Source of the DNA: an uncultured Sulfurovum sp.
GTDB taxonomy: Bacteria; Campylobacterota; Campylobacteria; Campylobacterales; Sulfurovaceae
Direction: 5' to 3'
DNA: 64,000 nt
NCBI GenBank assembly: GCA_902727855.1
Contig: CACVAS010000107.1
Span: 261,655-325,654 of the forward strand
Part shown: positions 38,074-47,735 of the stretch, in pieces
Layout of the letters: the number at the start of each line of letters is the position of its first letter
Numbering within the stretch: the first letter of the stretch is position 1
Program-made: the position numbers and the translations under genes
Notes under the pieces: model-generated
Database searches by the model: none
What the model was told of the DNA's origin: nothing
What the model saw: only the letters and a program-made list of their open reading frames with translations

Positions 38074-40177
38074 AATATTTAAAATAGCATTAATATTGGT
38101 ATGGGCACTCTTTTTTGTAAACTCTCTTTATGCAAGTAAATTACAAGTGAATGCTAAAACATTAAATACATCAAAAAATATAGTCTATGCAAGTGATGGG
38201 GCTGTCATTTATTATAATGACTCTGTCATTAAAGCAGATAAGGCAACCTTTAACAGAGATACAGAACTCTTAGTCTTAGATGGAAATATAGAGATGATTG
38301 GGTATAAGGGAACCAAAGAGTACACTGATTACATGGAAATCCAGACAAAGAGTGATGAAGTTAAGTTTGAGAAACTTTTTATGGCTGGAGAAAATGATAT
38401 CTGGCTCTACTCCAACGATGTAAATAAAAGTGAAGGGAACTATTCTTTGGGTCAATCTATACTCTCTTCTTGTGACATAGATAATCCCCTTTGGAAAATG
38501 TCTTTTAACAAATCTCATTATGACAGTGTTGATTCTTATATGAAAGTCTATGATGCTAAAATTTATTTTTGGGATATGCCTATACTTTATACACCCTATT
38601 TAGCATTTTCAACCAATAAAGAACGGAGCTCAGGTTTATTATTTCCACTGCTTGGTTATGGTTCAGATGAAGGTATTGTTTATGAACAACCTATTTTTTG
38701 GAATATCTCACCCAGTGTTGACATGGAATTTAACCCACAAATTCGGGCACGTAGAAGTGTAGGGGGTTATGCTACTTTACGGTTTGCTGATACAAATAAT
38801 TCAGAAGGTAAACTACGGGTAGGATACTTTAAAGATAGAGAGATATATCAACGAAGAGAAGGTACTACAGATTTAAGACATACAGGAGTAGAGTTTTTCT
38901 ATAGTTCCTCTAAAGTTTTTGCAGATGTATCATCCGATGAGTTAAATACAACATCAACATCATTTAAAGATGGGTTACTTGTTGATACAACATATATTAG
39001 TGATATAGATTATCTCTATTTACAGGAGAGACCTATACATTTTGGGTCTGATCCTACAAGGGTTTCTATTTTAAATTATTTTATCCAGAACAATGATTAT
39101 TATGGTGGTGTGTATGCTAAATATTTTATTGATACAAGAAAAGAGAATGACGATGAAACACTACAGCAATTACCAACCATACACCTTCATAAATATTTAG
39201 ATAGATTAATATGGAATAATTTAACGTATAGCGCAGATTTTGAAGTCACAAATCTTACTCGAAAGGTAGGTGCTACTTTACAAAAGGCAGAGTTTAATTT
39301 ACCGCTAGAATATACGACGTCTTTTTTCAATGACCATGTACACTTTTCTGCTAGGGAAAAATTTTATTATAGTAAATATCTTTTCGGAAATGGCACATTT
39401 GAGAATGATAATTATCAATATTATAGCAATGTACATGAGGCAGAAATTTTTACAGATTTAACCAAAAAATATGAAAATTATGTGCATGTTATTCAGCCAT
39501 CCCTCGAATATATTAAACCAGGTAGTGAAAGTGGAGACCCTGTAGCCTATGAAGCATTGGGCTCAGATCAAAAAGAACTTTTTTCTGTTGGTCTACCTGA
39601 AGAACAATTTAGGATAGGCTTTAAACAATACCTCTATAGTGCTGACAAAATAAAATTAAAGTTTTTTCAAAGATTTAGCCAAATTTATTACCCAAATAGA
39701 GCCTATAAATGGTCTGATATAGATAATGAAATGAATTATAATTGGAATGAATGGACTTTCTACAATCATATGAAGTATGCACCTGAGTTTTCAAAAATTA
39801 GAGAGCTGACCTCTTCAATTAGATACAAAGGAAGAGAAGGTTTAATGTTCCAGGTTGAACATGGATATCAGACTGCACTAGAAGATAGTCCTGATGAGGA
39901 AGAGATTAATGATATTAACTTTGATATGCGATATATGTATAACAATACGATAGGATTTAACGCGGGTGTTTCATATGACATAGAAACACAGGAAAAAACA
40001 CAATGGCAAGCAGGTATTTCTTATAGTAGGGATTGTTGGGATATTACTACATCTTATAGACAAGAGTTTATTCCAAGTTCAGCTGGAGTTAAAAATAAGA
40101 ACACATTTTATTTACAGTTAAACTTTAAGCCATTTGGAGGTATTGGTACCAATACACTCAATGATGACCAACGTTAA
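38066..40177 (+). CDS. lptD: LPS-assembly protein LptD
   Basis: 703 residues. Signal peptide (to about 22, LFFVNSLYASK), N-terminal OstA/LptA-like beta-jellyroll (LQVNAKTL, VYASDGAVIYYND, ADKATFNRDTELLVLDGN), then the large outer-membrane barrel with PILYTPYLAFSTNKERSSGLL. It ends in alternating aromatic strands. It inserts LPS into the outer leaflet with LptE. Overlaps both neighbours, indicating an operon with the RDD and J-proteins. Confidence 0.93.
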   Translation: MDKIFKIALILVWALFFVNSLYASKLQVNAKTLNTSKNIVYASDGAVIYYNDSVIKADKATFNRDTELLVLDGNIEMIGYKGTKEYTDYMEIQTKSDEVKFEKLFMAGENDIWLYSNDVNKSEGNYSLGQSILSSCDIDNPLWKMSFNKSHYDSVDSYMKVYDAKIYFWDMPILYTPYLAFSTNKERSSGLLFPLLGYGSDEGIVYEQPIFWNISPSVDMEFNPQIRARRSVGGYATLRFADTNNSEGKLRVGYFKDREIYQRREGTTDLRHTGVEFFYSSSKVFADVSSDELNTTSTSFKDGLLVDTTYISDIDYLYLQERPIHFGSDPTRVSILNYFIQNNDYYGGVYAKYFIDTRKENDDETLQQLPTIHLHKYLDRLIWNNLTYSADFEVTNLTRKVGATLQKAEFNLPLEYTTSFFNDHVHFSAREKFYYSKYLFGNGTFENDNYQYYSNVHEAEIFTDLTKKYENYVHVIQPSLEYIKPGSESGDPVAYEALGSDQKELFSVGLPEEQFRIGFKQYLYSADKIKLKFFQRFSQIYYPNRAYKWSDIDNEMNYNWNEWTFYNHMKYAPEFSKIRELTSSIRYKGREGLMFQVEHGYQTALEDSPDEEEINDINFDMRYMYNNTIGFNAGVSYDIETQEKTQWQAGISYSRDCWDITTSYRQEFIPSSAGVKNKNTFYLQLNFKPFGGIGTNTLNDDQR

Positions 40178-40442
40178 AACGCCTCTTGAAGTTTTAGAAG
40201 GTGCATTGGATACTTTAGGATTACCGAAACTTATTAGCAAAGAAGATGTGAAACTTCAATATCGTTTTCTCGCAAAAAAGTACCATCCTGATGTGGGTGG
40301 TAGTAGCGACAAGATGGAACAAATAAACCATGCATATAAAATAGTGATGCATTACATTGATTCATTTCGTTATTCGTTTGATGATGATGAAATACAAAAG
40401 CAGTTTCCAGGAGTAGACTATGTCAAAAAATTTAGACCCTGA
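40161..40442 (+). CDS. Small J-domain protein
   Basis: 93 residues if started at the ATG doublet at 40161 inside the lptD end. One J-domain with the HPD motif in KKYHPDVGG and the following helix KMEQINHAYKIVM. It lacks the Gly/Phe, zinc-finger and C-terminal domains of DnaJ, so it is a co-chaperone restricted to stimulating a DnaK. The client is unknown. Overlaps the next gene by 23 nt. Confidence 0.8.
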   Translation: MMTNVKTPLEVLEGALDTLGLPKLISKEDVKLQYRFLAKKYHPDVGGSSDKMEQINHAYKIVMHYIDSFRYSFDDDEIQKQFPGVDYVKKFRP

Positions 40443-41115
40443 TATCTATTTCCGTGATAGAGAGGATGCATCAAAACAACTTATAGATGTATTGCCACTT
40501 GATGTATTATCGGAAAATGAAACTGTTATTATAGGTGTGAGTGAGGGAGGTGTATACTTTGCGAATGAAATTGCAAAAATAACACATTCTCAAATGGACA
40601 TTTTATTAACCGAAGCGATTCTAGCGCCAAATAACTCTAAACTTCCTATAGCAATGATTTCAGAGACCAAAGAAGTGGTGATGCATAAGGCCTTGGTAGA
40701 CTCTTTTGATATCTCAGAAGACTACGTATATGCCCAAGGTGACAGACAGTATGAAAGTGATGTTTTGACATATGTCAATAAGTATCGTAAAGGAAGAGAG
40801 TTAGTATCATTAGAAGGTAAGTATGTCGTATTGGCAGATGAATGCATAGAGACGGGACTGACAATGATGGTAGCTATAAAGTCAGTCATTGCAAGAGGAG
40901 CAAAAAACATTTATATTGCTACACCTATACTGGATGAAGCAGTATATCAAAACTTGTTAAGTGTGTGTGATGGTGTATTTTGCCCACATAAGATACAAGA
41001 TTATATTTCAATAGAGTACTATTATAAAAACTTTAAATTACTTACTTTTGAAGAGATTGAAGATATTGTTGAAGCACAAATGAATAAAAAAGAGACCCAT
41101 AAGGACAAAGAATAG
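40420..41115 (+). CDS. Phosphoribosyltransferase-family protein
   Basis: 231 residues, PRTase type I fold. The PRPP-binding loop is VVLADECIETGLT, and an early strand VIIGVSEGGVYFANEIA fits the family. ComF-like and predicted regulatory PRTases look similar. Substrate not identifiable. Ends directly at the pnp start codon. Confidence 0.8.
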   Translation: MSKNLDPDIYFRDREDASKQLIDVLPLDVLSENETVIIGVSEGGVYFANEIAKITHSQMDILLTEAILAPNNSKLPIAMISETKEVVMHKALVDSFDISEDYVYAQGDRQYESDVLTYVNKYRKGRELVSLEGKYVVLADECIETGLTMMVAIKSVIARGAKNIYIATPILDEAVYQNLLSVCDGVFCPHKIQDYISIEYYYKNFKLLTFEEIEDIVEAQMNKKETHKDKE

Positions 41116-43248
41116 ATGAATGAACAAATGATAGAGATAAATGTAAATAACCTTGAAGAGAAGTATGTGTTTGGAAAAGTAGCAAAACAAGCCTCCGGTG
41201 CCGTGATGTATACACAGGGTAAAGCTGTACTGATTGCAGCAGTTGCCATAGATGAAAAAATGGTTGAAGAAGATTTTTTACCTTTAACTGTTCAATATAT
41301 TGAAAAATCTTATGCTGCATCTAAAATACCTGGAGGCTTTATAAAAAGAGAAACAAAGCCTGGTGATTTTGAGACTTTGACATCACGTATAGTGGACCGT
41401 TCTTTACGTCCACTTTTTCCTCAAGGTTTTCACTATCCTGTGACTATTACCGTTATGGTAGTGAGTGCAGATGAAAATGTAGATATGCAAGTTGCAGCAC
41501 TGCATGCAGCAAATGCAGCATTGTTTATCTCAGATATACCAGTAGTAACTTCGATAGCCGCTGTACGTATAGGAACAGAGGGTGATAATCTTGTTATTAA
41601 CCCTACTTTATCACAACAAAAAACATCTGAACTTGATCTTCTTGTAGTTGGCTCTGGTAAAGATGTGGTAATGATAGAGATGCGTACGCTTGCTTCAGAA
41701 GGTGAAGAGGGACAGTTATCAAATGAATTTTCAGAAGATGCACTTGTAGATGTGATTGCTATGGCAGCAGACTCTATTGCAGAAGCGACTGAAATATTTA
41801 AGGAAAATTTTACACCACTGGTTAGAGAGCCTTTATCATTAAAACTTGTAGAAGATAAGGTGGATGAATCACTGTATGTACACATAGAAAGTAGTTATGC
41901 GAAAGAAGTTGAGAAGGCGATAGCGCATATGGCCAAATCTGAACGTTCGAGTGAACTCAAAAAAATACGTGAAACTATTTTATCTGAATTAGAATCACAA
42001 GGACAACAGGTAGATAAAACATTGGTGACTAGGGTACTTGAACGTTATAAGAAGTCTGTTGTAAGGGCAATGATACTCGATAAAAGTATACGTGCAGATG
42101 GTAGAGCCTTGGATGAAGTCCGTCCTATAAGTATCGAGACCAATCTTTTGCCATCTGTACATGGTTCATGTCTATTTACTCGAGGGCAAACTCAGGCACT
42201 CGTAACAGTGACTATTGGTGATAAAAAAGATGCACAGATGTATGAACTGATTACAGAGAAAAATGCGCTTTCAGAAAACTTCATGGTACATTATAACTTC
42301 CCTGGATATTCAGTGGGGGAAGCTAAGTTTATTGGTGCTCCTGGACGTAGAGAATTAGGACATGGAAATCTTGGAAAAAGAGCAATGGAGCCTACTATAC
42401 CATTAAACTATGATGGTAGTATCCGTTTAGTATCTGAAATTTTAGAATCAAATGGTTCTTCTTCAATGGCAACTATTTGTGGAGGTGCCTTAGCCCTTCG
42501 TGCTGCTGAAGTAGAGATTACAGCATTAACAGCAGGTATTGCTATGGGACTTGTCAGTGATGGTGAGAAATATGCAGTACTAACTGATATTATGGGACTA
42601 GAAGATCATGATGGCGATATGGACTTTAAAGTGGCTGGAACTTCAGAAGGAATTACGGCACTTCAAATGGATATAAAGCTGGGTGGTATTGATATGTCTG
42701 TACTTAAAGATGCATTAAAAAAGGCCAGTCAAGGGAAAAACCATATTTTATCTCTTATGGAGGATGCAGCTAAAAATATAGAAACAAGTGAGGCACTTCC
42801 AAGTACAGAAAACTTTAATATTCACCCATCAAAAATTGTTGATATTATAGGTAAAGCTGGGGCAACTATTCGTGAAATTATTGAGATGTTTGAAGTAAGT
42901 ATTGATCTCGATAGAGATGTGGGTGGAGTAAAAGTTTCTGGTGGAGATAAAAAGAAGGTTGCAGCAGCAAAAGAACATATAGAAAATATAGCATCTATGC
43001 CAGTGAAAAAACAGATGGAATACAAAGTTGGTGAGACTTATCATGGTAAAGTAAAACGTATTGTTGATTTTGGACTTTTTGTTGAGATGCCAGATGGTTT
43101 TGATGCTTTGCTACACATTTCAAAAGTAGCAAAAGAACGCGTCAATAATTTACCAGAGCGTTATAATGAGGGTGATGAAATTACCGTTGTTGTGATGGAA
43201 CAAAAAGGTAAAAAAGTAGAATTAGCAACACCAGAGTTTTTAGCATAA
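41116..43248 (+). CDS. pnp: Polyribonucleotide nucleotidyltransferase
   Basis: 710 residues. Two RNase PH repeats (PGGFIKRETKPGDFETLTSR-type start, FMVHYNFPGYSVGEAKFIGA-type catalytic part with GRRELGHGNL, and DIMGLEDHDGDMDFKVAGT), a KH domain (IVDIIGKAGATIREI, about 570) and a C-terminal S1 domain (YHGKVKRIVDFGLFVEM). Exonuclease of the RNA degradation machinery. Directly abuts the PRTase gene. Confidence 0.98.
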   Translation: MNEQMIEINVNNLEEKYVFGKVAKQASGAVMYTQGKAVLIAAVAIDEKMVEEDFLPLTVQYIEKSYAASKIPGGFIKRETKPGDFETLTSRIVDRSLRPLFPQGFHYPVTITVMVVSADENVDMQVAALHAANAALFISDIPVVTSIAAVRIGTEGDNLVINPTLSQQKTSELDLLVVGSGKDVVMIEMRTLASEGEEGQLSNEFSEDALVDVIAMAADSIAEATEIFKENFTPLVREPLSLKLVEDKVDESLYVHIESSYAKEVEKAIAHMAKSERSSELKKIRETILSELESQGQQVDKTLVTRVLERYKKSVVRAMILDKSIRADGRALDEVRPISIETNLLPSVHGSCLFTRGQTQALVTVTIGDKKDAQMYELITEKNALSENFMVHYNFPGYSVGEAKFIGAPGRRELGHGNLGKRAMEPTIPLNYDGSIRLVSEILESNGSSSMATICGGALALRAAEVEITALTAGIAMGLVSDGEKYAVLTDIMGLEDHDGDMDFKVAGTSEGITALQMDIKLGGIDMSVLKDALKKASQGKNHILSLMEDAAKNIETSEALPSTENFNIHPSKIVDIIGKAGATIREIIEMFEVSIDLDRDVGGVKVSGGDKKKVAAAKEHIENIASMPVKKQMEYKVGETYHGKVKRIVDFGLFVEMPDGFDALLHISKVAKERVNNLPERYNEGDEITVVVMEQKGKKVELATPEFLA

Positions 43249-43300
43249 TGAGTGATAAAGCTAACATGAATGATGTATGAAAAAGAGAGTATAAATATAG

Positions 43301-44095
43301 ATGATAGAAGAAAATAAAGAGTACACTTTTCCATGGGGTTTTCAGTTAGGTACCTTATATAAAGACGAGACAAGTATTCCACTTTATACTACAAGTGAAG
43401 ATGGCGGATTTTGTATACTGTATGATAAAGAGTCAGAACCAAAAGTAGATTTGATGTTGGAAAGTTTATCTCTACAGTTACTCTCTTCAATGCCTACAGG
43501 TAGTTTGGAGGTAGATCTCTTTGATTTTGGTAAAAAAAAGTTTTATCATCTTTCTCCACTCCAGCATGTACAGCTTTTTAAAACAGCGTATACGTCTGAA
43601 ATGATAAATGATCTTTTTAAAGAGATAGAAAATACTATTGTGACTAGATATACAGAACTTATATGTTGTAATAGACCAAGTATTAATGCACATAATCAAA
43701 AGTCAAAATTGAAACAGAAATACCATGTAGTACTTATGAATTTGGCAAATTTTCCAACAGAAGAAACCACACTACGTGAAATAGAAAACTTTGTTGAATC
43801 AGCGCAAAAAGCGGGAGTGTATGTCATTGCTTTTGGATATCATGACATAGAAAAAAATGAAAACCTATTGATACAAGTAATACTTCAGCACTTTAAGACG
43901 TTAAAAGTACGACAAAATATCTTTGAAATAACAAATGATATTTTTGAATTTCCTGAGTTGTTAGATGACCATAATTTTACATCACTAGATTTAGATAAGA
44001 GTACTTTGATGGAAGAGACACTTTCAAATGCTAATCTTGAAACTTTTATGAATCCCGATTCTATTAAATTAGAAGAGAATACAAAAGTCAAATAG
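43301..44095 (+). CDS. Unknown protein, possible degenerate FtsK-like ATPase relative
   Basis: 264 residues, no signal peptide, no membrane segment. The stretch LDLMLESLSLQLLSSMPTG and LEVDLFDFGKKKFYHLSPL resembles the start of FtsK/HerA-type ATPase domains (helix of the nucleotide loop, then a strand ending in Asp), but a Walker A GxxGxGKS is missing: the corresponding position reads CILYDKESEPK. A second Rossmann-like strand YHVVLMNLANFP follows. If related, it has lost ATP binding. Otherwise unrecognised. It sits 52 bp after pnp. Confidence 0.55.
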   Translation: MIEENKEYTFPWGFQLGTLYKDETSIPLYTTSEDGGFCILYDKESEPKVDLMLESLSLQLLSSMPTGSLEVDLFDFGKKKFYHLSPLQHVQLFKTAYTSEMINDLFKEIENTIVTRYTELICCNRPSINAHNQKSKLKQKYHVVLMNLANFPTEETTLREIENFVESAQKAGVYVIAFGYHDIEKNENLLIQVILQHFKTLKVRQNIFEITNDIFEFPELLDDHNFTSLDLDKSTLMEETLSNANLETFMNPDSIKLEENTKVK

Positions 44096-44132
44096 TTTAG
44101 AGTTTTTTAGTATAAATTAAATGCATTTTAGT

Positions 44133-44138
44133 TATAAT
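44133..44138 (+). promoter_or_regulatory. -10 box of atpE
   Basis: TATAAT about 123 bp upstream of the atpE ATG, so the mRNA has a leader of roughly 115 nt containing a small hairpin tagtg/cacta with a GGGA loop (44197-44210). Confidence 0.5.
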
Positions 44139-44260
44139 TTCGCGTTTATACGAAGTAATCAGTAGGGAAACAGGTTGCATTTATGTGCTTGTTGGTAGTG
44201 GGGACACTATTTACGCTATCCGAACAGACTTCAAAACATAATTAATTTTAAGGATAAAAA

Positions 44261-44569
44261 ATGAAAAAGTTTTTCTTACTTTTCTTGGCACTCGGTGCTG
44301 TTGCTTTCGCTAATGAAGGTGGCGAATCTATGATTAAAGCATACTCAGTAGTTGCTGCTGGTGTTGGTCTTGGTCTTGCTGCACTTGGTGGAGCTATTGG
44401 TATGGGTCACACAGCTGCTGCAACTATTGCTGGTACTGCAAGAAACCCAGGTCTTGGTGGTAAACTAATGACTACTATGTTTATTGCACTAGCAATGATT
44501 GAAGCGCAAGTTATCTATACACTAGTAATTGCTCTTATCGCTCTTTATGCTAACCCGTTTATTGGTTAA
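44261..44569 (+). CDS. atpE: ATP synthase F0 subunit c
   Basis: 102 residues. A cleavable-looking N-terminal hydrophobic stretch (KKFFLLFLALGAVAFA) precedes the classical hairpin: GLAALGGAIGMG helix, ARNPG polar loop and the second helix with the ion-binding Glu in MIEAQVIYTLVIALI. The other F0F1 genes are not in the window, a separated atpE being usual in Campylobacterota. It has its own promoter and a strong terminator, consistent with its high stoichiometry. Confidence 0.95.
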   Translation: MKKFFLLFLALGAVAFANEGGESMIKAYSVVAAGVGLGLAALGGAIGMGHTAAATIAGTARNPGLGGKLMTTMFIALAMIEAQVIYTLVIALIALYANPFIG

Positions 44570-44584
44570 TCTTAAAGACATTAA

Positions 44585-44618
44585 AAAGTTGTGATGTTAT
44601 CACAGCTTTTTATTTTAT
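44585..44618 (+). terminator. Strong intrinsic terminator after atpE
   Basis: An 11-bp stem aaagttgtgat/atcacagcttt (one G-U pair) with a 3-nt loop, followed directly by a T-rich run ttttattttat. Confidence 0.9.
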
Positions 44619-44664
44619 CCCTCAATTTTAAGTTTCTATAGTACTTTAACTATATAGCTACAAT

Positions 44665-44749
44665 GCGCACGTGGTGGAACGGTAGACACGCTACCTTGAG
44701 GGGGTAGTGCCCTAGTGGTGTGGAGGTTCAAATCCTCTCGTGCGCACCA
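44665..44749 (+). tRNA. tRNA-Leu (anticodon GAG)
   Basis: 85 nt including an encoded CCA. Acceptor arms gcgcacg/cgtgcgc pair fully. The anticodon stem ctacc/ggtag encloses ttGAGgg, giving anticodon GAG at 44698-44700. T-arm ggttcaaatcc is present, and the long variable arm is expected of class II tRNA-Leu. Confidence 0.97.
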
Positions 44750-44831
44750 TTTTTACTCCCTTTAATCATCAATCATCAATTATTATAAACGTAAAAGAAG
44801 CTTTTTAGCATTAATTAAGTATTGATTGTGC

Positions 44832-44837
44832 TATAAT
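44832..44837 (+). promoter_or_regulatory. -10 box of the HU gene
   Basis: TATAAT 28 bp before the ATG; RBS aaagga in the leader. Confidence 0.5.
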
Positions 44838-44865
44838 TGAAGGATAAAATCAAAAGGAATGAAGA

Positions 44866-45150
44866 ATGACAAAAGCAGAATTTGTAGAATTAGTACAAAA
44901 AAATGGTGAATTTGATAGTAAATCGGCTGCTGATAGAGCAGTAAAAGCATTTATAGACTCTGTAACAGAAGCACTAACTCAAAAAGAGACAGTATCTTTA
45001 GTAGGTTTTGGTACATTTTCTACAGTAGATGTAGCAGAAAAGTCTGGTAAAGTACCAGGGACAGATAAAACATATACAAAACCAGCCCATACTGCACCAA
45101 AGTTTAAAATGGGTAAAACACTTAAAGACGCAGTTGCTGCAGCCAACTAA
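44866..45150 (+). CDS. hup: DNA-binding protein HU
   Basis: 94 residues. MTKAEFVELV opening, VSLVGFGTF core strand, the DNA-clasping arm around PGTDKTYTKPAHTAPKFK and KTLKDAV end. Histone-like nucleoid protein. The usual arm motif NPxTG is changed to TKPAH, as in other Campylobacterota HU proteins. Confidence 0.95.
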   Translation: MTKAEFVELVQKNGEFDSKSAADRAVKAFIDSVTEALTQKETVSLVGFGTFSTVDVAEKSGKVPGTDKTYTKPAHTAPKFKMGKTLKDAVAAAN

Positions 45151-45165
45151 ATCGTATTTTTATAG

Positions 45166-45188
45166 GTTACTACTTTGATGGTAGTAGC
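45166..45188 (+). terminator. Hairpin after HU
   Basis: gttactac pairs with gtagtagc over a 7-nt loop. The downstream T run is weak, so strength is uncertain. Confidence 0.45.
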
Positions 45189-45277
45189 TACTTTAACCTC
45201 ACCTAAAATCTATATTTAAAATCACATTATAATTATCACTAAGCTATACTTCTTATAGAATATTTAGAAGGATAGCT

Positions 45278-46075
45278 ATGCAATTGGAACATGTTATTGG
45301 CTTAGGTGTTGCAGGAAATTTTGCACATCATTTAAAACAAGCAGGTGAGGAAAAAGACTTTGAAAATGTTGTAACGCAAACAGCAGATGCACCCAAAGGC
45401 ATTTTCCCATTTTATTTACCAAATTCAAAATCATTTTTAGGTCTATACTCGATTGGTACTGACAGGTTACATTTACCTGAGTATGAAGCGAATGCCCAAG
45501 TGGAACCTGAAATAGCCATACTATTTGATGTGAAGTATAATAGTGACAAGTTAGTCATAGATTTAGAAGCCTTACAGTTTACCACTTTTAATGACTGTAC
45601 CATCCGAAAAGAGGGTGCAAAAAAGATTTCTGAAAAGAAATCTTGGGGTGTAAACTCTAAGGGCATAGCAGACAAATGGATAGATATAGATACATTTGAA
45701 AAGGGTGGTGTGATGGATCATTATCATCTATGCTCTTTTGTCGAGCGTAATGGTGTCTTATATCCTTATGGAGTGGATGCACCATTACTTGGCTACTCCT
45801 ACTTCTATACAAGGCTTAAATCATGGCTTATAGATAAAATGAATAACCAAAAAGATTTTGGACCTTTGGAAAATATAGCCGATAGGTTACAAGAGTGTAA
45901 TCATCCTACTCAAGCGCTTATCTCTATTGGTGCAACAGCATATGCTGAGTTTGGTGAAAAAAATTATTTACAAAGTAAAGATGAAGTGTATGTCATTGCC
46001 TATGATAAACGTGTAGATGTTGGTAGTTTAGATAGTTCTTTGAGTAAGGTCATATTAAAACAAGAAGTTGTGTAG
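45278..46075 (+). CDS. FAH-like (DUF5718-type) protein
   Basis: 265 residues. QVEPEIAILFDVKY and DCTIRKEGAKK match the pattern of fumarylacetoacetate-hydrolase-fold proteins (EPEIAVVIG followed by NDxSxRD), but the catalytic residue set is not clear. From memory a Campylobacterota family named DUF5718 looks like this. Substrate unknown. It lies alone between HU and the convergent dnaJ. Confidence 0.6.
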   Translation: MQLEHVIGLGVAGNFAHHLKQAGEEKDFENVVTQTADAPKGIFPFYLPNSKSFLGLYSIGTDRLHLPEYEANAQVEPEIAILFDVKYNSDKLVIDLEALQFTTFNDCTIRKEGAKKISEKKSWGVNSKGIADKWIDIDTFEKGGVMDHYHLCSFVERNGVLYPYGVDAPLLGYSYFYTRLKSWLIDKMNNQKDFGPLENIADRLQECNHPTQALISIGATAYAEFGEKNYLQSKDEVYVIAYDKRVDVGSLDSSLSKVILKQEVV

Positions 46076-46104
46076 GTGCATTTTAATGCACCCTTAAAGA
46101 TGTT

Positions 46105-47235
46105 TTAACTTTTAAACCAAGACGTGACTCTTTCAAAAGCAGAGTCAAAAGTAGATTTGTGTGGGCGGCTTTCCACACCATAGCTCTCTTGAAGTTTTTC
46201 AAGAAGTTCTTTTTGTTCATCATTTATCTTTTTTGGAAGTATCATAGTCACTTGTGCAACGAGACGACCTTTTCTTCCAGAATGTACATCTGCAACACCT
46301 TCGTCATTAAAGACAAACTGCTCTTTATCTTTTGTACTCTTTTTAAGTTCAAGTTCAAGCTCACCATCTAGTGCCGGAATTGAAATAGTCTCTCCTAAGA
46401 TGGCTTGTGTGAAAAAGACTGGTACTTCAATGTAAATATCATTGCCATTACGGATGAAGTTTTCATCTTCTTTTACTATAAAAGTAAGATAGAGATCTCC
46501 ACGTTGTCCATTTCTTGCTTCATTTCCATAGCCTTGTGCTCTTAGTCTGTTACCTGAGTCTACACCTGCAGGGATGTTGACTGTGACGGTATCTTCTTTT
46601 TCATGGTAACCTTCACCTTTACAGCTTCCACAAGCTTCTTTTGCGCTTGTTCCTTGTCCTTGACATTTTGGACATGTTTGCGCAAATTGCATAGGTCCTT
46701 GACGCATGAGTACTTGCCCTTGACCTCCACAGTATTCACACGTATCCATTTTTCCATCTTTTGCACCCGTACCTTCACAATCATCACAAGAAGATTTATA
46801 GTTGATGTCTATGGTCTTATCACATCCAAAGACTGCTTCGTGAAACTCTAGTGATAGCTCTATTTCAAAATCTAATGCATATTTTTGATTGGGATCACGG
46901 CGAGACTGGCGTCCACCACCAAAGCCACCACCACCAAACATGGAGTTAAACATATCCATGATATCATCCATATTTGAACCACCAAAACCACTACCCATAC
47001 CACCTTGACCTTCAAGTCCAGCTTTACCATAACGGTCATAGATACTACGTTTTTCATCATCAGAGAGTACTTGATAGGCTTCATTAACCTCTTTAAATTT
47101 GTCTTCAGCTTTTTTATCGTCAGGGTTTCTATCTGGATGGTATTTCATAGCAAGTTTACGGTATGATTTTTTGAGTTCAGTGCCAGAACAATCTTTAGTT
47201 ACTTCCAATACTTCATAATAAGATACTTCAGTCAT
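46105..47235 (-). CDS. dnaJ: Chaperone DnaJ
   Basis: 376 residues from the ATG at 47235; an in-frame ATG at 47250 is part of the RBS region (gaaggt). J-domain with HPD in KYHPDRNPD, Gly/Phe-rich linker (GGGGFGGGR), four zinc-finger repeats [32 protein letters not shown], and the C-terminal substrate-binding domains. Co-chaperone of DnaK, which is not in this window. Confidence 0.97.
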   Translation of the reverse strand: MTEVSYYEVLEVTKDCSGTELKKSYRKLAMKYHPDRNPDDKKAEDKFKEVNEAYQVLSDDEKRSIYDRYGKAGLEGQGGMGSGFGGSNMDDIMDMFNSMFGGGGFGGGRQSRRDPNQKYALDFEIELSLEFHEAVFGCDKTIDINYKSSCDDCEGTGAKDGKMDTCEYCGGQGQVLMRQGPMQFAQTCPKCQGQGTSAKEACGSCKGEGYHEKEDTVTVNIPAGVDSGNRLRAQGYGNEARNGQRGDLYLTFIVKEDENFIRNGNDIYIEVPVFFTQAILGETISIPALDGELELELKKSTKDKEQFVFNDEGVADVHSGRKGRLVAQVTMILPKKINDEQKELLEKLQESYGVESRPHKSTFDSAFERVTSWFKS

Positions 47236-47266
47236 ATATGTTACCTTCATCTAAGGATAAATCTAC

Positions 47267-47283
47267 AATTCACTCTGTGAATT
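47267..47283 (-). promoter_or_regulatory. Palindrome upstream of dnaJ
   Basis: Perfect inverted repeat aattcac-tct-gtgaatt, 32-48 bp before the dnaJ ATG. It matches neither CIRCE nor the HspR (HAIR) consensus. Candidate operator. Confidence 0.4.
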
Positions 47284-47330
47284 CAGCCTACTTTCCCTAG
47301 TAATTTTCGCGAATTCTATCATAAATTTGC

Positions 47331-47336
47331 TATAAT
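47331..47336 (+). promoter_or_regulatory. -10 box of the Dabb gene
   Basis: TATAAT 27 bp before the ATG at 47364, divergent from dnaJ. Confidence 0.5.
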
Positions 47337-47363
47337 GCCAAAAAATTGTTTTAAAGGTTAGCT

Positions 47364-47657
47364 ATGCTAGTTCATATTGTGATGTTTAAGTTTAAAGAAG
47401 AAAATAAAAAAGCCAATATTTTTCAGGCAAAGCAAATGCTAGAAAATCTTATGGGAGCAATACCAAGCCTAAGAAGTATAGATGTAGGTGTGAACTTTAT
47501 AGACGCAGATAGAGCGATGGATTTAAGTATTATTGCTGTGTTTGAAGCTAAAGAAGGACTTGATGCTTATGATGTGCATCCTGAACATCAAAAAGTGGTT
47601 ACTTTTATAAAGTCTGTGGTTGAGTATTCAAAAGCTTCGGATTATATGAGAGAGTAG
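47364..47657 (+). CDS. Dabb (stress-responsive alpha/beta barrel) protein
   Basis: 97 residues with the whole Dabb pattern: MLVHIVMFKFKEE start, GAIPSLRSIDVGVN, DLSIIAVFEAKEGLDAY and HPEHQKVVTFIK. These form dimeric ferredoxin-like barrels. The cellular role in bacteria is mostly unknown. Confidence 0.88.
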   Translation: MLVHIVMFKFKEENKKANIFQAKQMLENLMGAIPSLRSIDVGVNFIDADRAMDLSIIAVFEAKEGLDAYDVHPEHQKVVTFIKSVVEYSKASDYMRE

Positions 47658-47735
47658 CTTTTCAGTAGATATATTGTTGTCAAATATGCAGAGTTACTTT
47701 TGATATTTACTTAATGTTTAAAATTGGAGAATTGT

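Noticed and set aside
40722..41320. Antisense frames over the phosphoribosyltransferase and pnp
   Set aside because: No RBS, no family resemblance; shadows of real genes.
43248..43281. Ten-codon frame directly after pnp (ATG at the pnp stop)
   Set aside because: Too short, no RBS of its own and no continuation; more likely incidental.
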